DNA from: CAWBQO01 sp963790965
Lineage (GTDB): Bacteria; Bacteroidota; Rhodothermia; Rhodothermales; DASSAV01
Reading direction: 5' to 3'
Assembly: GCA_963790965.1 (NCBI GenBank)
Contig: CAWBQO010000003.1
Location: forward strand, 434,001-498,000
DNA: 64,000 bases
In this document: one piece after another, positions 8,507-17,257 of the stretch
Numbering within the stretch: the first letter of the stretch is position 1
How the letters are laid out: every line of letters begins with the position of its first letter
The notes under the pieces: generated by a model
Told to the model about the DNA's origin: nothing
Database searches by the model: none
What the model saw: the letters and a program-made list of their open reading frames with translations, nothing else
Program-made: the position numbers and the translations under genes

Positions 8507-9493
8507 ATGGCCGGAATCTTCAAGCGATCCTTCAACATGCTCAAAGAGGTATTCGAGGAGTTCACGGACGACGACGCCCTGAGCATGGCCGCTTCGCTGT
8601 CCTACTACACCGTCTTTTCGTTGCCCGCGCTGCTGGTGATCGTCATAACGATCCTCGCGGCCGTTTTTGGGCAGGACGCAGCGCAGGGGCAGATACAGTC
8701 GCAGGTGTCCGCCCTCATGGGTGACGCTGCTGCGACGGAAATTCAGACTATGATCGCGAGTGCGAGTTCGAAGATGTCGGGCAGCATCGTTCAGATCATT
8801 ATCGGCATCGGCGCGCTCGTCTTTGGCGCAACCGGTGCCTTCGCGCAGCTTCAGCGGGCGCTGAACAGGGCGTGGGAAGTGGAGCCGGATCCAGAGAAAG
8901 GGGGCGTAATGAAGATGATCCTCAAGCGGCTCCTCTCCTTTGGAATGGTGGTCTTCATCGGCTTCCTGCTACTCGTTGCGCTGGTCGTGAGCGCCGCCAT
9001 TTCCGCCTTCGGCGCAATGCTTGAAAACGTCCTTCCCAGTGCGCTAACGACGCCGGTGCTCTATGTGATCAATACCCTCGTTTCGCTCGGCGTCATTACG
9101 CTGCTTTTTGCCGCCATCTATAAGGTGCTGCCGGACGTGAAGATCCGCTGGAAGGACGTCTGGGTGGGCGCCTTCGCAACGGCCATCCTTTTCGCTGTCG
9201 GCAAGTTCCTCATCGGCTTGTACATCGGCAACAGCAACCCGGCGTCCGCTTACGGCGCGGCGGGTTCGCTCGTGCTCATCCTTCTCTGGATCTACTATTC
9301 CTCGATCATTCTCTTTCTTGGGGCCGAGTTTACTCAGGTTTGGGCCAAAGCCCACGGCGCGCGCATTCGGCCGGACAGCGACGCGGTGCAGGTTCTGCAG
9401 CGCAAGGATCATGTTCGGAACGGCGAGGCGGTGGAATCTTCGCAGTCAAAGCGGCGGCGGGAGCGCCACGCGAAATACGAGCAGAAGCAGTAG
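8507..9493 (+). CDS. YihY/UPF0761-family inner-membrane protein
   Basis: The 328-residue membrane protein has about six hydrophobic helices. It contains the family hallmarks: an N-terminal segment with 'DDALSMAASLSYYTVFSLPAL', the 'ALNRAWEVEP' loop, and the C-terminal 'YGAAGSLVLILLWIYYSSII' helix ending in GAEFTQ. The family was once called ribonuclease BN/BrkB by mistake; its function is unsettled. Start ATG 8507 (MAGIFKRSF) matches the usual N-terminus. The frame is open from 8411, but that extension has no homologous look. The highly charged tail is predicted cytoplasmic. Confidence 0.88.
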   Translation: MAGIFKRSFNMLKEVFEEFTDDDALSMAASLSYYTVFSLPALLVIVITILAAVFGQDAAQGQIQSQVSALMGDAAATEIQTMIASASSKMSGSIVQIIIGIGALVFGATGAFAQLQRALNRAWEVEPDPEKGGVMKMILKRLLSFGMVVFIGFLLLVALVVSAAISAFGAMLENVLPSALTTPVLYVINTLVSLGVITLLFAAIYKVLPDVKIRWKDVWVGAFATAILFAVGKFLIGLYIGNSNPASAYGAAGSLVLILLWIYYSSIILFLGAEFTQVWAKAHGARIRPDSDAVQVLQRKDHVRNGEAVESSQSKRRRERHAKYEQKQ

Positions 9494-9498
9494 GTGCT

Positions 9499-9873
9499 TC
9501 ACGCCGGCGGCGCTACGTGCCGCTCATAGAGTGCCTGCAACGTCGCTTTGAGGTCCTGCGAGCGTCCGCCGTGCACCGCCGTGGGCTGCACCACCGCCGA
9601 GCGCGGCGCGCTCAGCCAGTGAAACCGTTCAGACGGCGCGAGTCGGCTGATGGGGTCTTCTTCGTTCGTTCCTTCGCAGATCAACCGGTGCGCTCGGATG
9701 GAACGGGCGAGGAGGTCATCATCGACCTCTGCGAACTTCCCCTCCAGGTACCCGGCGGTTCTGCAATGAACGATCACGCCCACAGGAACGACCTCCACGC
9801 GATAAACGTGCGGATGCGCATTCAGGATAACGTAATCGTAGTCGAACCACGGCTTGGCGTCTTTCATGCTCAT
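9499..9873 (-). CDS. DUF3037-type protein, partner of HipA-like kinase
   Basis: The 124-residue soluble protein (starts MSMKDAKPWFDYDYVILN) fits DUF3037 in length, in its pattern and in its place directly downstream of a HipA-like kinase gene. Its ATG overlaps the kinase TGA by 4 nt, so the two are translationally coupled. The family has no established biochemical role. A role as cofactor, substrate or antagonist of the kinase is an inference from the fixed pairing. It converges on the YihY-like gene with a 5-nt gap. Confidence 0.7.
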   Translation of the reverse strand: MSMKDAKPWFDYDYVILNAHPHVYRVEVVPVGVIVHCRTAGYLEGKFAEVDDDLLARSIRAHRLICEGTNEEDPISRLAPSERFHWLSAPRSAVVQPTAVHGGRSQDLKATLQALYERHVAPPA

Positions 9874-10709
9874 CGCCGGTAGGAGCGCCGGCGGGGTTCC
9901 GCCGTGCTCGGGTTGAGGCGTGCATGCTCCGCCTGCTGCGTGAAAGCCTCACGCGCCGCGAACCGCGTGGTCAGCCAGGAATAGTAGGCCTCCCGGTTGG
10001 CTTCGGCGGTAGGGAAGGGAGGCGTGCGGCCTTCGACCGCGTCCATGAGCAGTTCGTCCGGGACGGCTTCCAGCACCTCGCGAAAGAAATCGGGCGAGAG
10101 CCGGTCCGAGAGCGTGGCCTCGGCCTCAATGATGGACGAAGCGCGTCGCAGCAGAACGTGATCCTTGATCGGTGCGAAGGGCGTCCGCGCACGCTCGGGC
10201 GTGACGCCGGACCAATCGTGATGGAAGTAAAGGGACGCGCCATGATCGATGAGCCAGGGCGCGCGATCCCACAACAGAATGTTGGGATTGCGCGGCGTGC
10301 GGTCGATGTTGGTGATAAAGGCATCGAACCAGACGATCTGCGCCGCAAGATCCGGCTCCACGAGGTCGGCGGCGGCGAGGGATTCGTAGTTGAACGCGCC
10401 GTCGAGATAGCGGGCACCCATGTTCAACCCGACGCTGGCCTTCAGGATGTCCTGAATCTCCGGGTCGCGTTCCGTGCGGCCGAAGGAGGCATCGAGGTCC
10501 AATAGCGCCAGGTCAGGTGTGGGCAGCCCGAGCCTCTGCGCCAGGAGTCCACCGATGATCTCAGCGACGAGCGCACGCGCGCCCTGCCCCGCGCCCCTGA
10601 ACTTCACGACGAACATGTCGCCCGAGGCGGTTTCGACAATCGCGGGCAGCGAGCCGCCTTCTCGAAGAGGGACCACGTAGCGGGTGGCAATATGGACGGG
10701 CAGTGGCAT
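9870..10709 (-). CDS. HipA-family kinase-like protein
   Basis: This 279-residue protein resembles the compact HipA-like kinases. An N-terminal lobe has 'FVVKFRG' (a nucleotide-binding Lys candidate) near residue 35. The catalytic-loop-like 'FDAFITNIDRTPRNPNILL' is around 128-146, and 'WLIDHGASLYFHHDW' is a DFG-like metal site. HipA toxin kinases phosphorylate tRNA synthetases, but this short branch lacks the usual HipB-type antitoxin gene next to it. Instead it is followed, with a 4-nt overlap, by a DUF3037-type gene. Kinase activity is likely from the motifs; toxin activity is not shown. Confidence 0.75.
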   Translation of the reverse strand: MPLPVHIATRYVVPLREGGSLPAIVETASGDMFVVKFRGAGQGARALVAEIIGGLLAQRLGLPTPDLALLDLDASFGRTERDPEIQDILKASVGLNMGARYLDGAFNYESLAAADLVEPDLAAQIVWFDAFITNIDRTPRNPNILLWDRAPWLIDHGASLYFHHDWSGVTPERARTPFAPIKDHVLLRRASSIIEAEATLSDRLSPDFFREVLEAVPDELLMDAVEGRTPPFPTAEANREAYYSWLTTRFAAREAFTQQAEHARLNPSTAEPRRRSYRR

Positions 10710-11324
10710 AGAGTCGCTCGGAAAGGTACTGTTTGCAGTTCTTATGAATGTAAACTCGTAGTGCGGCGTTGATCGGCGTTCCGCCCTTGGCGGAGAGAAG
10801 GAACACTACAGACGATCCGTTTCAAACCCCATCGGGGGCGATGAAGAGGAGCGAGACGGTGTTGCGGCGCGCGGGGGCTTTTGTTGCACCATAACGAAAT
10901 TCGGGCCACAGACGTGGATGGAAGGCGGCTGGGCGCGCAGGGCAGTCATGTCGATGTTGCTGTTGTTGCCATGCTGCGCCCGTTTATGTCCACTCGCCCC
11001 CTTGCAACACCAGTCCGGGAGGCGGGAAGTTAGGCGATGATGGGGCGTTCGGCAAGATGCTCGTTAAGGCAGGATGTTGAGTGACGCAAGTCAATCGGCG
11101 AGTACCGTCTGCTATGTGCTGAATGCTGGGGGCGCAAATTACATCGGGAATGTGAGTTGGGGCGGAGCGAGGTTGTGGTCCGAACGCTTTGGACCATTCT
11201 TTCGTCAGTTCAAGTCGAAACCGGTGCATGGCATGGGGGTTGCAGCAGCACAGAAGAACCTCTTCTTCAGTCTTCGGGTGGCGCACGCCGCCGCTCAGTC
11301 TCGCAGCGCACTTTGCCAGTCCTT
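10710..11324. other. Intergenic stretch, nothing recognised
   Basis: These 615 bases lie between the HipA-like gene (leftward) and a possible small exported protein (rightward). No ORF here has a convincing family pattern or start, and no tRNA, strong hairpin or repeat was seen. It should hold the kinase promoter. Confidence 0.5.
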
Positions 11325-11726
11325 ATGACCGTGCTCGCTGGAAAATCGGCACTCTATAGACGCCTCTTCGCGAGGGGCGGTGGGGGACTGCTGTTCGCGC
11401 TCGTTGCAATGTGCTCGGTCGGAGTGGTTGGTCAGGCTCGTGGCGAAGCGGCTTCGAATCGCGATAGAGACGAGCAGCCGAGCCGCACCAACGAACCCCG
11501 GCATTTGCCGGTTGCCAATCTCATCTTCCCGATCGCGGCCGTCGAGGCGCTGCCGCAGGTAAATGGCCCGTCGGGAGAAGGCTCCGCGCCGCAGGGGTTT
11601 GCCCGCTCGAGTGTAAGTCTGTTTCGCGGGCATCGTCATCAGAGTGCAGCGGCGTCCATCCGGGTGGACACTATCCGAACGGATCGCCCTTCTCGTTTTC
11701 GACTCTACTGCGCGTTGTTGATCTGA
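11325..11726 (+). CDS. Possible small exported protein, unknown
   Basis: The 133-residue frame starts MTVLAGKSALYRRLFARG. It has a basic N-terminus, a hydrophobic core (GGLLFALVAMCSVGVVG) and a possible signal-peptidase site after GQARGEA, then a polar, low-complexity remainder rich in Arg, Ser and Pro. Third codon positions are largely G/C, as in neighbouring genes. No family was recognised, and there is no clear ribosome binding site. It may be a real secreted protein or a chance ORF. Confidence 0.35.
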   Translation: MTVLAGKSALYRRLFARGGGGLLFALVAMCSVGVVGQARGEAASNRDRDEQPSRTNEPRHLPVANLIFPIAAVEALPQVNGPSGEGSAPQGFARSSVSLFRGHRHQSAAASIRVDTIRTDRPSRFRLYCALLI

Positions 11727-11828
11727 GCAGAAGGTGAAGCATCTACTGGGCACCCGTGTCCTTTCCGGCTCACGCCGCACCTTCTTTTTTATTCAGATCG
11801 GTTATCTGCCGTTTACTCGGCTACTGAT

Positions 11829-12035
11829 ATGGCAACCGCAGTCAAGACCAAGACCCCTGTCCGCCCAAGCGCATCCACCCGCAAACCGCAGCCCGTTGTG
11901 GCGAATAGCCGCCCTGCGACCATTACGAGCGGTGAAGAGCGCGAAAGCAAGTCGTTCGTCGCCTTTCTCGCCTTCCTGCTTCTGCTGGGCGTGAGCCTCA
12001 TCGGGGGGCTTGTTTACATGGTCATGACGGCCTGA
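11829..12035 (+). CDS. Small single-pass membrane protein
   Basis: The 68-residue protein has a basic, Pro/Thr-rich N-terminal half, then a short acidic stretch (SGEERESKS) and one strong C-terminal transmembrane helix (about 44-66). The charge pattern predicts a cytoplasmic N-terminus and a tail anchor. The family is not recognised. It lies 250 nt upstream of the DegP-like protease on the same strand; co-transcription is possible but not shown. Confidence 0.55.
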   Translation: MATAVKTKTPVRPSASTRKPQPVVANSRPATITSGEERESKSFVAFLAFLLLLGVSLIGGLVYMVMTA

Positions 12036-12285
12036 ACCGCCCGAGCGTGACCTACCGCGCCCGTCGGCAGAGTGTCCTGCCGGATGCTCACCCGGCGGGT
12101 GCGGATCGTTTCCGGCGACTTCTTGTAAAGAAGGTGCCCTACCTCGTGGCCGCGCGGCGCAGTTGCCTCTCGTAGGTATAGTTTTCGCAGACGGATGGCT
12201 TGGTACAGAAGTCAGCGCAGTCCGGCATCTTGTTGGTCTATGTGGCCGCGCCGGCAAGTTTTCTTGGAATAAAGACCTTGATCCT

Positions 12286-13818
12286 ATGAGCACGAAGAGC
12301 AAAGCTAGTTTTTCAATATTTCTCGTCGTCGCCTTTTTCTCCGGAATCATGTTTTCGACGGTCGGGGCGAACCTGTTGCACCTCGGCAATTATGTGGGGC
12401 TGGAGGGATTTGCAGGCGGCACCGAAATGACGGACGCCCAACTCGGCGCGGCCCTCGATCTGGAAGGCGCGTTCATGAACGTTGCTGAGGCGGTAAATCC
12501 GGCCGTCGTTCAGATTATGGCGGAGAAGATGCCTGTTCAGAATCAGAACGACGGGCAAAACCCTTTTGAGGGCACCCCATTTGAGGATTTCTTTGGGCCT
12601 TTCGGCAATGGCCAGCGGGGTCCGAGTGTGCCGCAGTCCGGTCTCGGTTCCGGTGTTTTCATTCGGCCCGACGGCTACATCGCGACGAACAACCACGTGG
12701 TCTCCGGCGCGGATGAGCTTCAAGTAAAGCTCCTCGACGGAACGGTGTACGACGCGAAGGTCATTGGGGCTGATCCGTACAGCGACATCGCGGTGATCAA
12801 GATAGACGCCGACAATATGCCGTTCATCACCATCGGGCAGTCTGATGAGCTGCGCGCAGGGCAGTGGGTGATGGCCTTCGGATCGCCGCTTTCGCCCGAA
12901 TTGAGCAATACCGTGACGGCGGGCATCATTAGTGCCGTAGGTCGCCTTTCCGCAGGCGCGGGCGATGGCGTTCAGAACTACATCCAGACGGACGCAGCCA
13001 TCAACCCGGGCAATTCGGGCGGCCCGCTGGTCGACCTGCACGGTCGCCTTATTGGCATCAACACGGCCATTTTCACGCGGACCGGCGGCTACCAGGGTAT
13101 CGGGTTTGCGATTCCGGTTAACACGGTTCGCAATATAACCGAGCAGCTCATTGCAACAGGCAGTGTGGAGCGCGCGCGGCTCGGCGTGCAGTACTCTGCG
13201 GCGAGCGAATCGCTGATCCGGGCGCTTGACCTTCCGCGCGGCGCCGCAATGGTGGGAGCGGTCGTCCCAGGCTCGGCTGCGGCAAAGGCCGGCATCAAGG
13301 AAGGCGACGTGATTACGGCCATCGACGGTGCCGATCTCACGAACTCGCTCCAGGTGTCGCAGCTCATCGGGAGCCGGCGTCCGGGTGAGGAAGTGACGCT
13401 GACGATCAACCGCGACGGCGACGAGCAGAAGCTGAAAGTGCGCCTCGGCAACGCCTCTGAAACAGAGGAGATTGCCGAAAATACCACTCCTGGTGAACCC
13501 AAGGAGGCAGAGCCGGGCCGAATGTTGGATGACCTAGGGCTGGCATTGTCCGACCTGTCGCCGCAGATGTCGCAGCGGTATGAACTCGATAGCGGCACGG
13601 AAGGCGTGCTGATCACCGACGTGCAACCCGCAAGCGATGCCTTCCGCCAGGCGAATCTTCGCGCTGGTATGGTTATAACCGAAGTGGACCGCAAGCCTGT
13701 ACGGTCGCTGCAGGAGTTCAACCGCGCATACAAGGCCTTGCCGTCGGGCAAGCCGTTCCTGGTGCGGCTCGTTCAGCCGGGTGGAAGCAGCGCAGTGACG
13801 GCGCTGACCAAGCCGTAG
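12286..13818 (+). CDS. DegP/HtrA-family periplasmic serine protease
   Basis: The 510-residue protein has an N-terminal hydrophobic segment (8-30) that acts as signal or anchor. The trypsin-like domain carries the triad His137 (NNHVVSG), Asp167 (YSDIAVIKI) and Ser244 (NPGNSGGPL). Two PDZ domains follow at about 290-380 and 420-505. This is the standard Do/DegQ layout for periplasmic quality control and chaperoning. A Gln/Asn/Gly-rich loop around 82-115 precedes the protease core. Start ATG 12286 was chosen because it opens directly into the signal segment; the frame is open from 12163 without protein-like sequence. Confidence 0.93.
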   Translation: MSTKSKASFSIFLVVAFFSGIMFSTVGANLLHLGNYVGLEGFAGGTEMTDAQLGAALDLEGAFMNVAEAVNPAVVQIMAEKMPVQNQNDGQNPFEGTPFEDFFGPFGNGQRGPSVPQSGLGSGVFIRPDGYIATNNHVVSGADELQVKLLDGTVYDAKVIGADPYSDIAVIKIDADNMPFITIGQSDELRAGQWVMAFGSPLSPELSNTVTAGIISAVGRLSAGAGDGVQNYIQTDAAINPGNSGGPLVDLHGRLIGINTAIFTRTGGYQGIGFAIPVNTVRNITEQLIATGSVERARLGVQYSAASESLIRALDLPRGAAMVGAVVPGSAAAKAGIKEGDVITAIDGADLTNSLQVSQLIGSRRPGEEVTLTINRDGDEQKLKVRLGNASETEEIAENTTPGEPKEAEPGRMLDDLGLALSDLSPQMSQRYELDSGTEGVLITDVQPASDAFRQANLRAGMVITEVDRKPVRSLQEFNRAYKALPSGKPFLVRLVQPGGSSAVTALTKP

Positions 13819-13837
13819 CGCGAATGCTGCCCGGGTT

Positions 13838-13887
13838 GTAAAAGAAGTCGGCTCCGCTTGCTCTGCAGGCGGGGCCGCTCTACTTTA
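13838..13887 (+). terminator. Imperfect hairpin after the DegP-like gene
   Basis: GTAAA...CGGCTCCGC pairs with GCGGGGCCG...TTTAC around an 11-nt loop, 20 nt downstream of the protease stop. The stem has an internal bulge and no long T run. Confidence 0.45.
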
Positions 13888-14074
13888 CAGGCCGTCGCAG
13901 ATTACAAACTTGCCCCTCGCTACCATCCAGCGACGGCCCTGCAAGGGTGCCCCGTCGTCGTGTACCGGCCGGCATTCGTACGCGCGGTTTCCCCGCGGCA
14001 CCTTCGCGCGGGGAGAGGCTTCCGTCCAAGATGTTAACCGACGGCTTCTATGCGTCCATTCTCGCTGTGGTGAT

Positions 14075-15100
14075 ATGTACATTTCTGCTGAGCGGCTGCC
14101 GCTGCCTCTAAAGACGCCGTTCAAGATCGCGCACGGCACCAGCACAATCCGCCACAATCTGCTGGCACGCATCGGAGAGGGGATCGGAGAAGGAGCGCTG
14201 CCGCCGTATTATGGCTTTGACCAGCAAGTCTGCCTCGACTACGTCCTTTCTCTTGCGAGGGTGCTGCCAAATTCTTTGGAGCCGGAGGCGCTCGAGCGGA
14301 CGCTTGCATCGCTGCCGGCGGGTCCGTCGCCTGCGCGCTGCGCGGCCGACCTTGCGCTGCACGACCATTGGGGAAAGTCGCTTGGGCATCCGCTCTATGC
14401 GCTGTGGGGATTGGATCCTGCCGATGCGCCCCAATCCTCGCTCACGCTCAGCATTCCAGACAATGCCGAGGCGCTGAAAGAATCGATCATGGCAGCGGAG
14501 GGATGGCCGATCCTCAAGTTGAAGCTCGGCGCGGGCAGCCCCGACGCCGATCTGCGGATCGTGGAAGTCGCCCGGGAGGCAACGTCGGTTCCGCTCTGCG
14601 TCGATGCAAACGGGGCTTGGACGCTCGAAGAGGCCGCTACGGTCATTCCAAAGCTGGATGAACTCGGGCTGCTCTTCATCGAGCAGCCCATACGCGACAA
14701 GGATCCGGACGCCTGGCACGCACTGCGGCAGCGGGTGAGGGGCATCAGCACGCCGATCTTCGCCGACGAGAGCGTGCAGACCTCCTCGGACGTGATGCCT
14801 CTTCAGGGCGCAGTGGACGGGATCAACATCAAGTTGATGAAGGCAGGAGGTCTCCGCGAAGCTCGGCGCATGATTGAACTCGCCCGCGCGCTGAATCTGT
14901 CCGTCATGCTCGGGTGCATGATCGAAAGCTCCGTTGCAACGACAGCCGCCGCCCACCTCGCGCCGCTCGTCGACTTCGCCGATCTCGACGGGAGCGTGAG
15001 TTTGCGCCGGGATCCCTTCAGCGGCGTAAAGCTCGACTGCGGCAGGCTTGTTCTGCCTTCCGGGTCAGGCCTCGGCGTTAGGGCTGCTGACGGGATGTAG
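14075..15100 (+). CDS. Dipeptide (L-Ala-D/L-Glu-type) epimerase, enolase superfamily
   Basis: The 341-residue enzyme belongs to the muconate-lactonizing subgroup of the enolase superfamily. The KxK acid/base motif is Lys148-x-Lys150 (ILKLKLGAG). Metal ligands are Asp177 (CVDANGAW), Glu203 (EQPI) and Asp231 (ADES), and the opposite base is Lys253 (INIKLMKAGG). The motif set matches L-Ala-D/L-Glu epimerases, which recycle murein peptides; the exact dipeptide is not predictable by eye. Start ATG 14075 has GGTGAT just upstream. The frame is open from 13910 but that part is not protein-like. The M23 peptidase next door fits a peptidoglycan role. Confidence 0.88.
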   Translation: MYISAERLPLPLKTPFKIAHGTSTIRHNLLARIGEGIGEGALPPYYGFDQQVCLDYVLSLARVLPNSLEPEALERTLASLPAGPSPARCAADLALHDHWGKSLGHPLYALWGLDPADAPQSSLTLSIPDNAEALKESIMAAEGWPILKLKLGAGSPDADLRIVEVAREATSVPLCVDANGAWTLEEAATVIPKLDELGLLFIEQPIRDKDPDAWHALRQRVRGISTPIFADESVQTSSDVMPLQGAVDGINIKLMKAGGLREARRMIELARALNLSVMLGCMIESSVATTAAAHLAPLVDFADLDGSVSLRRDPFSGVKLDCGRLVLPSGSGLGVRAADGM

Positions 15101-15250
15101 CTTCACGCGCGCCATGTTCTTAAAAGGAGCAGCTTTAAGATCCACCGTCGGCGTCGATAATTAACCACGAGAAGCTTGCGCTTTTGGCGCAGCCGCCGTT
15201 TATTAAAGGATTACGGTCCCGTTACACATCGCGGGACGTCCACCATCTTG

Positions 15251-15265
15251 CGGTAGTCACTACCG
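15251..15265. promoter_or_regulatory. Short perfect palindrome upstream of M23 peptidase
   Basis: CGGTAGT-C-ACTACCG is a 7+1+7 palindrome, 31 nt upstream of the M23 start. It could be a dimeric repressor operator or a small hairpin in the leader. Only one copy was seen. Confidence 0.3.
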
Positions 15266-15296
15266 ACTTCTGCGCTGCCCCTGCCTAACCGACCAC

Positions 15297-16559
15297 ATGC
15301 TCGTACGCCGAAAGCTACGGACGCTCGCGTCCGTCCTCCTGATCGCTATTGCCGCCCTCTACCTTATCAGCGAAGCCGAGCCTGCGCAAGTGGCGCAGAC
15401 GGCCCTTGTCGTTCCGCAATCCACGCCCGAAATTCGAATCGATGAGTACGGGATCGAAGTGACGCGGAGCAAAGTCGTGGAGCGGACGGTGCGTAGCGGC
15501 TCGACCTTTTCGGATCTCCTGACCGAGTTCGGCCTTTCGATGGAGCAGGTCGGGCGCGCCGCCGACGCTTCCGCTCCGGTGTTTGACATTCGCCGCCTGC
15601 GTGCGGGGCGTCCGTACCACGTGTACCTCGAAAAGAACCGCGCCCGCTATCTCGTCTACGAGGAAGATCAGCGTTCTTACCTCGTCTTTGACCTTTCAGA
15701 CGCTCCCACAGTGGCTCGTTTCCAGCGGCCGGTGACGGTGGAGCGCCGTACCATCAACGCGCGCATCAACTCCTCCTTGTACGGATCGCTTGCGGCCGCC
15801 GGTGCCGACGCGGCGCTCGCCTCGCGGCTGGCAGAAGTGTACGCCTGGCAGATCGACTTCTACCGCCTTCAGAAGGGCGACGAGTTCAGTGTTCTGTTCG
15901 AAGAAGAGCAGGTGGGCGGGGAGACGATTGGTGTCGGAAAGGTCATCGCGGCGCGCTTTGTTCATGCGGGCGAGGACTACTACGCCTTCGGGTTCGACCA
16001 GGACGGCGTCACGGATTTCTTTGACGAAAATGGGGAGAGTCTGCGGAAAGCGTTTCTGAAGGCACCGCTCAAGTTTTCGCGCATTTCTTCCGGGTATTCG
16101 CTTCGGCGCTTCCACCCGGTGCAGAAGCGGTTCAAAGCGCATCTCGGAACCGACTATGCCGCGCCCACCGGGACGCCGATTCACGCCACCGGCGATGCCG
16201 TCGTGCTGGATGCCGGCTACAGCCGGGGCAATGGCAACTACGTTAAGCTGCGCCACAACGGCACCTACGACACCGGGTATCTGCATATGTCAAAGATTGG
16301 CGCGGGTATACGGAAAGGCGTCAGGGTGCATCAAGGGGAGGTGATCGGGTACGTGGGCAGCACCGGACTTGCCACCGGCCCGCACGTCTGCTATCGATTC
16401 TGGAAGAACGGCCGGCAGATCGATCCTTTGAAGGAAGTTTTCCCGTCGGCGAATCCGATCAAAGAGGATGAGCAGGAGGCCTTCATGGCCGTTCGGCAGC
16501 AGTTGATGCCGTCGCTCACCCTCGCGGCGGAGACCGAACGGTTGGCGCTGGCGCGGTAG
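15297..16559 (+). CDS. M23-family murein endopeptidase
   Basis: The 420-residue protein has an N-terminal membrane anchor or signal (about 8-24). A long middle region, which looks like the OapA/LysM-like domain of MepM-type proteins, contains 'VRSGSTFSDLLTEFGLS'. The C-terminal LytM domain has HLGTD (His282, Asp286), the 'YLHM' segment and a final His near 363 (GPHVCYRF), which supply zinc and catalytic residues. Relatives cut D-Ala-mDAP cross-links in peptidoglycan. Its closest neighbours are the dipeptide epimerase and the DegP-like protease, both envelope enzymes. Confidence 0.9.
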   Translation: MLVRRKLRTLASVLLIAIAALYLISEAEPAQVAQTALVVPQSTPEIRIDEYGIEVTRSKVVERTVRSGSTFSDLLTEFGLSMEQVGRAADASAPVFDIRRLRAGRPYHVYLEKNRARYLVYEEDQRSYLVFDLSDAPTVARFQRPVTVERRTINARINSSLYGSLAAAGADAALASRLAEVYAWQIDFYRLQKGDEFSVLFEEEQVGGETIGVGKVIAARFVHAGEDYYAFGFDQDGVTDFFDENGESLRKAFLKAPLKFSRISSGYSLRRFHPVQKRFKAHLGTDYAAPTGTPIHATGDAVVLDAGYSRGNGNYVKLRHNGTYDTGYLHMSKIGAGIRKGVRVHQGEVIGYVGSTGLATGPHVCYRFWKNGRQIDPLKEVFPSANPIKEDEQEAFMAVRQQLMPSLTLAAETERLALAR

Positions 16560-16717
16560 GGAGAGGTTGGGGGAGCCTGCTACGCGCAGCTTCATCAATG
16601 CTTCACTGCGGGAGGCTTGTTCTGAGGGATTAATGCGCCGTATTATGGGAATCCGCGCCGCAGAGCAGGAACCGGCGCGGAAGAAGAGAGGTAAAATAGG
16701 CTCTTCGCCAAGAAGAT

Positions 16718-16791
16718 GGTCCGGTAGTTCAGTTGGTTAGAATGCCAGCCTGTCACGCTGGAGGTCGCGGGTTCGAGTCCCGTCCGGACCG
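16718..16791 (+). tRNA. tRNA-Asp (GTC)
   Basis: This is a full 74-nt cloverleaf. The 7-bp acceptor stem is GGTCCGG / CCGGACC with discriminator G. The anticodon arm is CCAGC-CTGTCAC-GCTGG with anticodon GTC. The T arm is CGGG-TTCGAGT-CCCG. CCA is not encoded. Confidence 0.95.
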
Positions 16792-16843
16792 CAACATGCG
16801 TTTTCTAAAGGCTTCAATAACAAGCACTTAGGGAAAACGGAAA

Positions 16844-16884
16844 ATGGGGGTGGACAACCTATGTAGACCCCCATAGGCCTTTTT
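16844..16884 (+). terminator. Terminator after tRNA-Asp
   Basis: ATGGGGGT pairs with ACCCCCAT (8 bp, 15-nt loop) and is followed within 6 nt by TTTTT. It is 53 nt downstream of the tRNA and on the same strand. Confidence 0.65.
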
Positions 16885-17257
16885 CTATTCGCGCGCCGTG
16901 CGCCCAAGGCCTCTTCCCGCCGCTCTCCAGATCGCGCATCACGCTCGTTGATCTAACAGAGCACCGGGCCCCTGAAAGTTCTCTTCCGCTCCCGGTGTTG
17001 GGCGTAGTCTCGGCTAAACACAGGCGGCCGGTAAGTGGCGTCTCCCGTGCAGTGGTTTGTCGCGAGCGTTGATCGGGCGCTTCTTACGATGAAGCGATCA
17101 AGCGTCTCCATGCGCCTACGCTTACCTGGACATCTGTTCGAGACAGACAACGGCCTTTCACCCTCGCAGCTGACTGCCTTCTCGGGACTGCGGATCGTCG
17201 GGTCGAGCGTCCGCAGGGTGTTGCGGGGGAATCGCAGAAGCAACCGAGGCTGCCGGT
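16885..17257. other. Intergenic stretch, nothing recognised
   Basis: These 373 bases lie between the tRNA-Asp terminator and the 3' end of the leftward ABC transporter gene. No convincing ORF, RNA or repeat was seen. Confidence 0.5.
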
